Shown piece after piece: positions 1 through 9,515 of a stretch of DNA of 64,000 nucleotides. How positions within the stretch are numbered: position 1 is the stretch's first letter; every line of letters begins with the position of its first letter. Source of the stretch: Synaphobranchus kaupii. Lineage: Eukaryota; Chordata; Actinopteri; Anguilliformes; Synaphobranchidae. Under the pieces are notes generated by a model. That model saw only the letters and a program-made list of their open reading frames with translations, had not been told where the DNA came from and searched no databases. The stretch spans positions 83,534,541 through 83,598,540 of the forward strand of contig CM056376.1 in the NCBI GenBank assembly GCA_029718625.1, in the 5' to 3' direction. The position numbers and the translations under genes were made by a program.

Positions 1-374
1 CGAGAGTTTGGCACTTTTCAGGGTTTCCTACAGAAGTAACCACAATGACCATAGACTCTCAGCCCTTAAAAACATTAACTTCTGTATGTTCTGACCTCAT
101 GTAACCACACAGCATTCAGATACAACTTCACACATCCACACAATAAAGCCCCAAACTTGGGTTATTTTGCCGTTTTTCTCCTTCCTCTTCCGCTTCTTCT
201 TCTTCCCATTTTCCTGTCAAACTGCCTGCCTCCGTCGCGATGTTATCCAATGGGGAGAATTATTATTTGAGGGTATGGTCCGTATACCTGCTCATCAAGC
301 TTATCGTCCAATAAAAATGCTTCATACTAATATTTTTTAATGTTAGTATAGCTAATGGCTTCATGCTTTCCAAG
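1..374. other. No gene recognised
   Basis: Low-complexity AT-rich flank. I see no open reading frame with recognisable motifs, no terminal repeats and no RNA gene here. It leads into the tRNA-like repeat unit that follows. Confidence 0.5.
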
Positions 375-448
375 AAGCTACTGTAGCTTAGTGGTTAGAA
401 CTGCAGTCTCCCACACAGTAGATTGTGGGTTTGAGCCCAGCAGGGGCA
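375..448 (+). repeat. tRNA-like (pol III box A/box B) sequence, unit A head
   Basis: TGTAGCTTAGTGGTTAG (from 383) matches an A box and GGGTTTGAGCCC (from 427) matches a B box, at tRNA-like spacing. The acceptor arms do not pair well, so a working tRNA is unlikely. This is either a tRNA pseudogene or the head of a tRNA-derived SINE. A second, more diverged tRNA-like stretch (2800-2876) precedes a homologous body, which favours a repeat unit over a chance match. Confidence 0.5.
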
Positions 449-578
449 AAGTACTTTTCATTTCTTAGACTGTTATTATTTTCACATTAACACATTAACG
501 TATTTTTATTGCAAAGGCAAAAGAGGTTTCCAATATTAACTGTTCAATGTTTCACTTGTATTTCACTTGTACTATATC

Positions 579-628
579 ACACCCTCCCCAAACCGGACGC
601 TAGCTCTTGTCTGGTTTGGGGAGGGTGT
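579..628. repeat. 19-bp inverted repeat (hairpin)
   Basis: ACACCCTCCCCAAACCGGA (579-597) is the reverse complement of 610-628 with one mismatch, which would be a G-U pair in RNA. The spacer is 12 nt. The hairpin lies in unit A and has no counterpart in unit B, so it is an insertion or a copy-specific change. Confidence 0.75.
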
Positions 629-1143
629 TACGCTCTGCTCTTGCGGTCATGACTGACTGACTGACTGTGGAACCCCAACCTCAACGTACCCTTGCCTCGG
701 CCAACATTTCTTTATTCATTAATTTCTTCACTTCAGCTCTGTTCACTTTATCCTTTTCACACATAACGGAATGTCACCATAAAATGAACTACTAGGAAAA
801 TTAAGAGTTTACGATAATAGCCTACATTAAGAATTGATAATAGCCTCCTATAAGCTGCAATCCTTTAAGAGATCGGATTTATAGACCGCCAATTTGCCAA
901 ACATATCTGATTCATGGTTAGTCACTTTAAAAAAAATAAAAAAAACAATAACCTCCGAATGTGGCTCTAGCCTAGTCTACGCTACTCTGCAGATAATGTA
1001 GCTGCAAACACTTTTAATTTAACTACCGGAAAAAAAGCCAAAAGACGTTTCCAATATTAACTGTTCAATGTTTCACTTGTAGCCTATTTCACTTGTACTA
1101 CAGAGAAATTGTGAAAGTCAGACCGACACTGACAAATGGCCTA

Positions 1144-1294
1144 CAGTCAAGCCGGAAAGTCTGCACACCCCTCTCACCTTCTCCATGTTTTATTACGTTA
1201 CAGACTTATACTACAATAGATTGAGTTCATTTTTTGCCTCAAACATCTACACACAATAGCCAATAATGACGAAGTGAAAACAGGTTTTTAGAAA
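1144..1294 (+). repeat. Tc1 left terminal inverted repeat
   Basis: About 150 bp that read as the reverse complement of 2632-2781 with scattered differences. The shared inner segment includes GAAAACAGGTTTTTAGA on the left and its complement on the right. Confidence 0.85.
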
Positions 1295-1362
1295 ATATGC
1301 AATTTTATTTTACTGACAAAAATAGGTTATTTAGGGGTTACATATCTGTACACACCCTTAGC

Positions 1363-2382
1363 CTAATACTTGGTTGCTGTACCTTTGGCAGCGATTACAG
1401 CTTCAAGGCGTCTTGGGAAAGAAGCTATGAGCTTGGCACACTTGTTTCTGGACATTTTTGCCCATTCCTCTTGGCATATCCTTGCAAGCTCCGTCAGATT
1501 GGATGGGGAGCGTCGGTACACAGCCATTTTCAGCTCTTTCCACAGATGTTCAATTGGATTCAGGTCTGGGCTCTGGCTGGGCCACTCAAGGACATGCACA
1601 GACTTTCTCCGAAGCCACTCCTTTGTTCTCTTGGCTGTGTGCTTCGGGTCATTGTCATGTTGGAAGGTAAACCTTCGCCCCAGTCTGAGGTCCAGAGCGC
1701 TCTGGAGCAGGTTTTCTTCAAGGATCTCGGTGTACTTAGCTGCATTCATCTTTCCCTCTATCAGGACTAGTCACCCCGTTCCCGCTGCTGAAAAACATCC
1801 CCACATCATGATGCTGCCACCGCCATGCTTCACTGTAGGGATGGTATTAGCCAGGTGATGAGCGGTGCCTGGTTTCCTCCAGACGTGACGCTTGGTATTC
1901 AAGCCAAAAAGTTCAATTTTGGTTTCATCAGACCAGAGAATCTTGATTCTCATGGCTTGAGAGTCCTCTAGGTGCCTTTTGGCAAACTCCAAGCGGGCTG
2001 TGATGTGCCTTTTACTAAGGAGGGGCTTCCGTCTGGCCACTCTACCATAAAGGCCTGATTGGTGGAGTGCTGCCTGGATGGTTGATCTTCTGAAAGATTC
2101 TCCCATCTCCACAAGGATACGCTGGAGCTCTGTCAGAGTGACCCTCGGGTTCCTGCTCACCTCCCTGGCCAAGGCCCGTCTTCCCCAATTGCTCAGTTTG
2201 GCCGGGCGGCCAGGTCTAGGAAGATTCATGGTGGTTCCAAACTTCTTCCATTTACGAATGATGGTGGCCACTGTGCTCTTTGGAACCTGTAAAGCTGCAG
2301 AGATTTTTCTGTACCCTTCTCCAGATCTATGCCTTGACACAATCCTGTTTCTGAGGTCTGCAAATAATTCCTTTGACCCCAT
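1363..2382 (-). pseudogene. Tc1-like transposase with one internal stop
   Basis: Reads from ATG at 2382 to the stop at 1363, 340 codons, the normal length for Tc1 transposases. The protein cuts and pastes the element at its inverted repeats. Seen: a paired helix-turn-helix region (residues 1-110; SRHRSGEGYRKISAAL, then a GRPAKL-type hinge), the first catalytic Asp in LWSDETKIELFG, the second in HDNDPKH and the Glu in DLNPIEHLW, giving DD34E spacing. One in-frame TGA at 1771-1773 separates residues 1-203 from the rest; both sides stay in the same frame, so this is a single nonsense change. The usual codon at this position is not visible, but a C-to-T change at a CpG would explain it. Confidence 0.92.
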
Positions 2383-2631
2383 GGCTTGGAGTTTGCTCTG
2401 ACATGCACTGTCAACTGTGGGACCTTAGATAGGCAGGTGTTGACAATCCCCAATCATGTCCAATCAATTGAATTTATCACAGGTGGACTCCAATTAAGTT
2501 GTAGAAACATCTCAAGCAGTATCAGTGGAAACAATGCACCTCAGCTCACTTTTGGGTGTCATATCAAAGGGTGTGCACACTTGTGTACATATGATATTTT
2601 ACATTTTGATTTTTAATAAATTAGCACAAAT

Positions 2632-2781
2632 ATCTAAAAACCTGTTTTCACTTTGTCATTATAGGCTATTTTGTGTAGAATTTTGAGACAGAAAATGAAC
2701 TCAATCTATTGTAGAATATGTCTGTAACGTAATAAAACGTGGAGAAGGTGAAAGGGGTGTAAAGACTTTCCGGCTTGACTG
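2632..2781 (-). repeat. Tc1 right terminal inverted repeat
   Basis: Mirror of the left repeat. It ends GGCTTGACTG at 2781 and is followed by TA. Confidence 0.85.
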
Positions 2782-2799
2782 TATATCACGTGATTATAC

Positions 2800-2876
2800 C
2801 CCTTTGTTTTTCTGGTTAGCGTCAAGCCTTAGTATTGCGAGAGACGTGGGTTCGTACCTCGCCCGGTTGATATTAA
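2800..2876 (+). repeat. Diverged tRNA-like sequence, unit B head
   Basis: GTGGGTTCGTACCTCGCC (from about 2848) resembles a T arm/B box; the A box near 2814 is weak. It is followed by sequence homologous to unit A. This is probably a tRNA-derived repeat head, not a gene. Confidence 0.4.
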
Positions 2877-3600
2877 AGTGTAATTTCATTTTGGACTCAA
2901 ACAATGTGCACATGTTCTGGTTTTCTCATGAAAGAATGTTTTTTTATTGCAAAGGCAAAGACACGTTTACAATATTAACTGTTCACTTGTAGCTTGTTAA
3001 ACAATTCAGTCACTGGACACCACGACAGTAATGCAATAGGCTAGCTAACGTTATGGGAACAGGCATCCCATGGCCATTTGTGAAGCAAAGAAAAAAGTTT
3101 CAACGCAGAATATCATCTGGTTAACATCGCGTTCTTGCATTAATGTAAAAATGCCATTGGCTACATGTTTTAATCTCACACAAATGCCGACAAAAATATT
3201 CGTCTGTGTGGAGCGTGCTGTCCATTGAGCCGCGGTCTTGTCTGACTCACTGTGGAAGCCGAACGTTCATCGCTCGCCTCGGCCAACATATCTTTATTAT
3301 GTCTTCACTTCAGCTCTGTTCAGTTTATCCTTTTCACACATAACACAATGTCACCATAAAATTAACTACTAGGAAAATTAAGAATTTACGAAAATACATT
3401 AAGAATTGACGATAGCCTACTATAAGCTGCAATGCCTTGAGAGATTGGCTTTATAAACGTCCAATTCCCTAAACATATCTGATTCATGGTTAGTCACTTA
3501 AAAAAAATTACTATAGCCTCCGAACATTGCTCTAGTCTATGCTACTCTGCAGACAATGTACTATCTTACTGCAAACACTTTTCATTATAATAATAATCAG
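2877..3600 (+). repeat. Duplicated unit, copy B
   Basis: Homologous to copy A in two blocks (2940-2995 and 3251-3590). A stretch of about 250 bp between them (2996-3250) is absent from copy A. No coding capacity was seen. Confidence 0.6.
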
Positions 3601-4998
3601 AAGAATAATCTCTGGTAGGCTACTTTCATAGTAGTAGTATGTAGTATGTATTTCTTTCAGCTACAATGTGTTTGCGTCTAGCCTATTGTGCTATTATGCA
3701 TGTCTCCATATAGACTTGGTTCATTAATTTACATGCTTCTTCATGATCCATAGTTCAGGTGGTGCTGTTCATTGTATTCCATTAGACATTAAATACAGCT
3801 CATCTACAAACTCTTTTAATGTAATTGTGGGCTATCGCTAATAGGAGAAATGTCATCATTCTCGTCAGTAGAGGGCGTTATGGTTATGCGAATGTCTGCA
3901 TGCATTTATTTGGAATGCGTGTACTATTCTGTATGCATGTCTCTCTCGATGTCATTATCTTCATGCATTGTTCATCATTAGTTAGCTACCAAAAATACAG
4001 GGCCAAGTTGCATTAAATAATTTAGGAAAGTTTGGATAGCATTGCTTTGGAATAGAGCTAGTTTATTTAGTGTGAGCTATGATAGGCAATATTGTTAGTT
4101 GTAACTTGGCCACATTTTGATATCAATACTTTTAAAGGCAGGCCTAGTTTTTGCAAGTTGGAATTAAGGACTTATAGACAGCGCTATGTAGGCTATGCGT
4201 GAGTAACTTGGCTTTTTTTTACGTCGGAGACGTTTTTGTTCAGATGGGACTTACTCCCGATATTCCGCGTAGCTTAAGCTATTTGTGATTCAGAAATTTG
4301 ACTTATCCGCTGTTTTAAGCATCTCTCCAGTACATTCACGCCATTACGCGTGCGGGGTGGAGATTTGATGAAAAGGAGGCATGTCTGCAAGATACGCGTA
4401 ATCAGAGTTTAAACTTAATCATTTTTTTCTGTGCAACTTTGTTCGGAAAAAGGTAGTTTACGTCTAGCGCCACCAATAGATGATTATGAAAAATACAGCA
4501 TCTTTCGCAAAAATGGATAGTAGAATGAGTGCATGTTATTTGAATGTTCTATTTTCCTTTGCCTAGCCTATTTACAATTATCAAAGAGCTGTCATAAAAA
4601 GAAAAATATGTAAAAGTAGGCTATGATTGACTGTCTGGTATATAATACCAGACCAATATTAGATGGAATCATTGATAGACAGTGTTTGGATCATAATCAC
4701 TTTGACTATGATGATTTTATGAGAGATGATTTTGTAGCCTACTTGTGTGAGCACAGCTGCTCCAAAATTATTAGGAAGCAAAAAGTAACTCCCTGCAGTG
4801 TAGATCTACCAGTGCTCCAGGTTAAAATCTCTCTCCTTCCTGGCCACATCCTTCCAGCATGTGACAGATGCACTCAGTGGTTGCAAGTAGTGGGCTATTA
4901 TTAAGTCTATGTGACTTCAACTGGTTAAGTGGAAGACGTCGCATCTAGGCTATTATGTTACCGTACATTACTTTATTAGGTAGGCTAAATCGTAAAAT
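3601..4998. other. No gene recognised
   Basis: AT-rich DNA without terminal repeats, RNA genes or recognisable protein motifs. The short open frames here (for example 4623-4904) show no family features and are best treated as chance. Confidence 0.5.
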
Positions 4999-5000
4999 CG

Positions 5001-5032
<32 letters not shown>

Positions 5033-5062
5033 CGACTATATATACGACTTTATATATATATT
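4999..5062. repeat. AT-rich microsatellite (TA)n
   Basis: A TATATA run from 5001 to about 5028 continues as an imperfect TATATACGACT repeat and a T run to about 5068. Confidence 0.9.
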
Positions 5063-5679
5063 TTTTTTAAAATAATAGGTAAATCCAACAATTTATTTGT
5101 TTACTTAGTAATATTGCGTGCAACCACTGTTCAGCGATTCTTTTTTTGATTGTGTGATGGGTATATCCCACTCATCAATAGAAGCTATGATCATTTTATC
5201 AATGCGATGTATTAATACATTCACTGCATGCCTATACCCCGTCAGGCAAGAGCAACGATGCGCAAAGGCAGGATTTTACAAAAGGCAAATGCGGTTATAG
5301 AGCTCCGTAGTCCCGCCCCCTCTTATCCCTGGCTGGTATAGGAGACTGCCGGAAGCCATTACCTGCCCCCACTTCGGGATCTTTCAGTCAGCCTTATGTT
5401 GATATTATGGCATTGTATGCACCAATCTTTGACATATATGTGATACAAAGTCCATTATATACTCACCACCACGTTTAAATCTAATTTGAATTGTATAATT
5501 AACGGAGTTTGAGAAACTACACTACCCAGAATCCCTAGCTGTCCATCGCCGGCTCCAGCAGTGGTGGTGAGCGAGTAGCCCGGATGTTGTAGTCGTTTTA
5601 GTTGTTTTTTTGAAAACATGTTTGTTGTATATTTGTTGGACATAATTTCAAATGACCAATTTTATGAATAGTTTTAAAA
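5063..5679. other. Unassigned flank of the sushi-like element
   Basis: No gene recognised. It holds a GC-rich patch at 5300-5400 and the SBS-like motif. No target-site duplication can be checked because the 3' LTR of the next element is missing. Confidence 0.4.
5516..5534 (+). promoter_or_regulatory. Possible ZNF143/STAF-type binding motif
   Basis: ACTACACTACCCAGAATCC resembles the vertebrate SBS motif (ACTACAnnTCCCAGAATGC), usually found in promoters. A GC-richer stretch follows (5539-5585). No recognisable transcript starts nearby, and the sushi-like LTR begins 145 bp downstream, so this may be a chance match or a relic promoter. Confidence 0.3.
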
Positions 5680-6350
5680 TGTGACAACCCCTCTCTTGGG
5701 TGTTTTGTTTTCGGTTTTCCTTTTGGCGTTGTCAGGACACTTTATCCGATTTTTTCTGCCTCCGTTCCGGTATTTGTATCTCGCCCGACAATTATTCCCT
5801 TCACCTGTTTTGCGTTTCCTGCCGGCTATAAATACCTCAGGACTTTCGCATTTTCACACTTCGATATTGTCTTTGCTATGTTGACAAACGAAGTCGGTAA
5901 GGTAAAGGAATTTTGGTCGCTGCATTTCTGGTTCGTACGAATAGGAAACGCAGCAAGTCCGGTTATAAGATTTAGATTAGATTGGTTTTCTCTTTCCTTT
6001 GCAATCTTTCTTTATCATTCATTCTTTTCACCTGTTGCCAGTTGTGTTCAGCTCTTTTGCCACAAGAGCTTTGGCTAACAGGTCTTTTCTATTCTTTTCC
6101 TTCACTCGTTTTACAGTCGAGTTATTGAGTGAGGTTCTTTTGTTAGTTATTCTTGCTGTTTATCGAGATCGCCTCAGTTTCTGGAGGTTGCTTTATTTTG
6201 CCTTGTGCTAGGGAAGTTTTGCTCCCGATCCTGTGTTCTCTCTGTCCTGGTACGGCTGCTTCCGTGTTTTGTGGCGTATCTCTTTGGATACGCTTTTAGA
6301 AATCCTTATCGGGCGCGTTTGGTTCTCCGAACCTTACACTCCCCCTTACA
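5680..6350 (+). repeat. 5' LTR of sushi-like Ty3/gypsy element
   Basis: Begins TGTGACAACCCC and ends CCCCCTTACA (TG...CA). A TATA box, CTATAAAT, lies at 5826-5833, and the segment CTTCGATATTG (5859-5869) falls where transcription should start. The same LTR family occurs at 47701-50079 and 58900-60628, sharing CTTCGATATTGTCTTTGCTA and the AAGTCGGTAAGGTA block. The solo copy at 47701 has a clean 5-bp target duplication, which confirms these ends. Confidence 0.85.
5826..5833 (+). promoter_or_regulatory. LTR TATA box
   Basis: CTATAAAT, 33 bp before CTTCGATATTG, the predicted 5' end of the retrotransposon RNA. In the related LTR at 47701 the equivalent site reads CTAGATAAG, which suggests decay there. 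Confidence 0.65.
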
Positions 6351-6361
6351 GAATATCAAAG
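6351..6361 (+). promoter_or_regulatory. Putative self-priming primer-binding site
   Basis: GAATATCAAAG directly follows the LTR. Antiparallel to CTTCGATATTG at the predicted RNA start (5859-5869) it forms 9 of 11 pairs. It does not resemble a tRNA 3' end. Tf1/sushi elements are known to prime with the folded 5' end of their own RNA, so this arrangement fits the family. Confidence 0.6.
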
Positions 6362-6366
6362 TCATA

Positions 6367-7505
6367 ATGGAAGAACTAGTGACTTCTACCGATTCATACA
6401 AAACGCTGCCTAGCCAGGGCGCTACAAATGTTACCTCTGAGGAGGCTATTTTTTTTCTGCAAATTCAACAAAGCCAGTTGATGGAACAACTGCAGAACCA
6501 GGGGGACTGCCTGAAAAAACTAACAGAGGGCCTCCATAGACTCTCTGTGGCAGTTAATGCTCCCCCAGTTGCACAAGCACAAACTCCTCCCGTGCCCACA
6601 CCACGTATTATTAGGGAGCCCAAACTCCAATTACCGCCGTGTTATGGTGGAGAACCAGGGAAATGCCGTCCCTTTCTGACACAATGTCTAATTTTTTTTC
6701 AAGCACAACCCTCCCGCTTTACTACAACAGAATCCAGCGTGGCTTTTATTTTGTCCCTCCTGCCTGATCAGGCCCTCGTTTGGGCTGACCCTTTAATTCG
6801 GGCCAACGCCCCCTGTATTCGTGATTACATCCAGCTCATGAGGGAAATGCAGCTGGTCTTTGATCACGAGGTTTCAGCTTGCGTCAGGGCACTGACACTG
6901 TAGCTACTTTTTCGATTTCATTCCGAGCATTAGCCGGGGAGACGGGTTGGCCTGATGGTCCGCGGAGATCTTTATTTTTAAAAGCCTTGTCTGATCCTAT
7001 AAAGGACGCTTTGGCTATGCTCAAACCACCTGCCACGTTCAGTGACCTGGTTACCACGGCTATACGCCTGGACAACTGTATCAGGGAGCATGAGCGGGGG
7101 CGTAGAGACAGTCCTGTTTGTCATACTCCCTTGCCGTCGGCACTCTCTCCCTCTTTGGTAGCGCCTCCAGTCCACTCTTTCGCCCACTCCCCTCTTGAAG
7201 AGGAGGAGCCTATGCAGGTGGATGGTGCTTCTCTGTGCGTGCCCAGACAATTTAGGCTGCGAGAGGAGTGGTGTCGTTACTGCAGGTGCGGGGGGCACTT
7301 GAAGGATCAGTGCCCTAAATTGAGGGTAAATAGAAGGGTCTTACTGGGGAGACCAGGTACCCTAGCGAGACATAAGGGTACTGTCTCGCAGACATTATTG
7401 CCGGTCCAACTCTCCTGGAATAAGCGCTCGACTAATGTTGACGCTTTTATCGATTCCGGAGCAGTTAATTGTCTTATGGACGCCAAATGGGCCCGGGGAA
7501 CATAA
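6367..7505 (+). pseudogene. Sushi-like gag plus start of protease, frameshifted
   Basis: The ATG at 6367 lies 17 bp after the LTR. Gag forms the particle that packages element RNA. Residues 1-60 are polar and coiled-coil-like (QIQQSQLMEQLQNQ), followed by a proline-rich linker and the capsid-like region. The frame breaks near 6880-6900; the next frame carries gag to 7505 and includes an EPMQVDG-type linker and a zinc knuckle, CRYCRCGGHLKDQC (CX2CX4HX4C), which binds RNA. The aspartic protease begins at FIDSGAVNCLMD, where the usual Gly of the D-[ST]-G site is present (DSG). A second shift near 7490 moves the rest of the protease into another frame. Non-functional as it stands. Confidence 0.82.
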
Positions 7506-7800
7506 AGTTCCCATACACCCCCTCTTTCCACCCTGTCCTGTTGCTGCCCTCGACGGCCGTCCGTTGGGCACCGGGTCTATTGAAGAGACCACAGGTTCTC
7601 TGACCATGCGCGCCTCCCACGAGGGTCATTCTGAACATGTTCGGTTCCTTTTGATCGACTCTCCAACCTGTCCTCTGGTTTTGGGACATTCATGGCTGGC
7701 TCGGCACAGCCCACACATTAATTAGGGTGGTGACAAGGCTGTCATCCTCCAATGGGGTCCCCAATGCAGGTCTCGCTGTCGGCTCACGGTTCTGGTTGCG
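7490..7800 (+). pseudogene. Protease C-terminal part, out of frame with gag
   Basis: In a different frame from 7501 on, the sequence encodes ALDGRPLG, then a PLVLGHSWLARHSPHI motif typical of the end of sushi-type retroviral-like proteases, and after an in-frame TAG a WGPQC-type motif. Homology to the element fades near 7800 where the pol deletion starts. Confidence 0.7.
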
Positions 7801-8324
7801 TCTCGCGGGCGTGGCCATCGCTCGGAACTTAGCCCTATCAGTGACCTCAAGCAGGTTAGTTCCCGGCCTAGTCTAGGTAGCTCCGCCTCTCTCTCTGAGA
7901 GTGAGAGCATTGAAATGGTAGGGGCGTCCGACTTCCCCCTACCAGCTAAGCTATCGTTCTGCGCTCGCAATGGGGGTTCACAACTCCCACCCTCGGGTCT
8001 TTTGCGCCCCTCACCCATCCCCAGTCATTCGGGGAGGCACGTTCGTGCGGCTTTTCCGCACGCCATGGTCAAACAAGAGGCCGCAGCTGAGCGGCGCTAT
8101 CGGTCATCTCCCTTCTACCAGGTTAGGTAATGAGTCTGGCTTGCCACGTGGGCCCTACCCTTGCGAGTGGAATCCCACAAACTCGCTCCTTGTTTCGTGG
8201 GCCCATTCAGAATCATCCACATAATAAACCCGGTCACCATCCGGTTACAGCTCCCGCGCTTCATGCGCATCCGTTTCACGACTCTCGACTAAAGCCTGTG
8301 CTTGCTAGTGCCCTCGCCCCCCCC

Positions 8325-8456
8325 ACCAGTTCGTGGAGGGAGGTCTGGTGTATACTGTGCGGCGCATTTTGGCTGAGAGACGCGTGGGCAGAAGGTCTCA
8401 GTTCTTGGTGCATTGGGAGGGCTACAGCCCTGAGGAGGGGCTTGTCCGCCGAGGAC
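8325..8456 (+). pseudogene. Integrase chromodomain remnant
   Basis: Encodes [12 protein letters not shown] followed by [13 protein letters not shown], the classic chromodomain core found at the C-terminus of chromovirus integrases, where it reads chromatin marks to choose insertion sites. It is cut at its end by the foldback repeat. The upstream 7800-8325 stretch shows no readable integrase core. Confidence 0.8.
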
Positions 8457-8696
8457 AAGTCATCAAGGGTCTGACGTATCAAACAAGCCGTAAACCATCA
8501 CTCTGCTGCCAGAAATACAGTAGATATGGATGGATAACTTGAAGGGTTTCTTCTCCTGACTTATTTTTCCATAGAGTTCAATAGGAAAATTTGTCAGGAG
8601 AAAGAACCCTTCAAGTGATCCATCCATATCTACTGCATATCTGGCAGCAGAGTGATGGTTTAAGGCTTGTTTGATACGTCAGACCCTTGATGACTT
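8457..8696. repeat. 240-bp foldback (long inverted repeat)
   Basis: Left arm 8457-8570 and right arm 8584-8696 are reverse complements at about 95 percent by eye, with a loop of 13 bp. Both arm tips read AAGTCATCAAGGGTCTGACG inward. As RNA or single-stranded DNA it would form a very long hairpin. A related, less symmetric copy lies at 33826-33965. It inserts directly into the sushi-like chromodomain. Confidence 0.9.
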
Positions 8697-8860
8697 AAAG
8701 CCATTTAGCCAACCATGTGTTCCACACTGTTCCAGTGTAATTTAAAGCTAAATCTAGTCCCACCCCCCAATTCCCATAAAGATCCATTCAAATGCAGAGG
8801 TTATAGTATCGCTTCTAGTACCTGGAAATAAGATATCAGGAGTCTTTTGATATCCTTTTA
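8697..8860 (-). repeat. 160-bp repeat linked to the foldback family
   Basis: The same segment occurs at 33665-33825 and 34345-34505 in the opposite orientation, including TATAGTATCGCTTCTAGTAC here and its complement there. At 8457 and 33826 it adjoins foldback arm sequence, so the two parts belong to one repeat family of about 400 bp. Confidence 0.7.
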
Positions 8861-9165
8861 TACAGTCATGATGGCATCACCTTTTTACCTGTGGAATACC
8901 TGTTTACCAGAGAAGTTGTTTGAGAGAATTGCAAGAATGTGCACAGCCGTTATCAAGGCAAAGGGTGGCTACTTTGAAGAATCTAAAATATAAGACTTTT
9001 TAAAATTTGTTTAACCTTTTTTTGGTTTTTGCATAATTTAATTTGTGTTATCTCATAGTTTTGATGTCTTTACTATTCCAAAATGTGGAAAACAGTAAAA
9101 ATAACGGGGAAAAACCTTCTATGAGTAGGTTGTGTCCAAACTTTTGACTGGTACTGTACTGTACA
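8861..9165 (+). mobile_element. Tc1-like element, 3' end remnant
   Basis: The block from about 8930 (AAGGGTGGCTACTTTGAAGA) to TTTTGACTGGTACTGTA (9149-9165) has the character of the 3' non-coding region and terminal repeat of a widespread fish Tc1 family. No transposase remains upstream. Confidence 0.6.
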
Positions 9166-9399
9166 TGGATATTTGATCCTTATTCCAATGCTCTTTACTG
9201 TTACAGGTTGTCTAATTTAATAATATACACAAAGAAATAATGCTTTTAAATGATTTATTTCTCAGAAATCAACAGAAGTGCAATTATCCTGTGAGGAAAA
9301 AGTAAGTACACATCTGGCTTCAATAACTGGTGTTTGGCAGCAATAACAGCCATTCTACTTTGCAGTACTGCTTTAATTGTGTGATGTTGATATGAAGAT
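9166..9399. repeat. Probable transposon-derived fragment
   Basis: Contains GTAAGTACACATCTGGCTTC and GGTGTTTGGCAGCAATAAC, phrases resembling Tc1/mariner-type terminal regions in fish. No terminal repeat pair was located. Confidence 0.3.
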
Positions 9400-9515
9400 C
9401 TTGATTGAAGACCATGATTAATTAATTAGTTGAATCAGGTGTCATAGTGTTGGGCTAAAACAAAAAAAACCTACACACACCAGCCTTTTTCAGATAAGAT
9501 TGGACACCCCTGCTT
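9400..9515 (-). mobile_element. hAT-type transposon end fragment
   Basis: Ends GATTGGACACCCCTG, whose complement starts CAGGGGTGTCCAATC, the terminus of a common fish repeat with hAT-like CAGGGGTG ends. The inner phrase CACACACCAGCC fits the same repeat. Only one end is present. Confidence 0.45.

Larger units (their letters stand above)
375..1026 (+). repeat. Duplicated unit, copy A
   Basis: The body at about 667-1020 is clearly homologous to 3251-3590, for example in the shared stretches CTTCAGCTCTGTTCA and TGATTCATGGTTAGTCACTT. The shorter stretch TATTGCAAAGGCAAA (507 and 2945) and a tRNA-like head are also shared. A third partial piece of the same unit (1029-1098) abuts the Tc1 element. 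The array therefore reads: unit A, partial unit, Tc1 insertion, unit B. Confidence 0.65.
1144..2781 (-). mobile_element. Tc1-like DNA transposon, full length
   Basis: The ends are inverted repeats starting CAGTCAAGCCGGAAAGTCT, directly flanked by TA on both sides (1142-1143 and 2782-2783), the expected Tc1/mariner target duplication. The inverted repeats extend about 150 bp inward (1144-1294 and 2632-2781). The single gene is on the minus strand. At 1638 bp this is a normal size for a fish Tc1 element. It sits inside the tRNA-like repeat array and is younger than it. The gene has one in-frame stop, so this copy should not be autonomous. Confidence 0.93.
5680..8456 (+). mobile_element. Sushi-like (chromovirus) retrotransposon, internally deleted
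   Basis: Order: 5' LTR, gag, protease, then a jump to the terminal chromodomain of the integrase. Reverse transcriptase, RNase H and the integrase core are missing between about 7800 and 8325, and the 3' LTR is absent because the 240-bp foldback begins at 8457. Chromodomain-bearing gypsy elements with this type of gag belong to the Tf1/sushi clade of fish. Confidence 0.8.

Noticed and set aside
375..448. Functional tRNA gene
   Set aside because: Internal promoter boxes match, but acceptor arm pairing is poor and the unit is duplicated with decay.
1297..2616. Plus-strand ORFs of 157, 162 and 107 codons across the Tc1 element
   Set aside because: They are antisense shadows of the minus-strand transposase.
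4623..4904. 93-codon ORF as a host gene
   Set aside because: No recognisable motif, no promoter or splice context, and other frames of similar length occur by chance.
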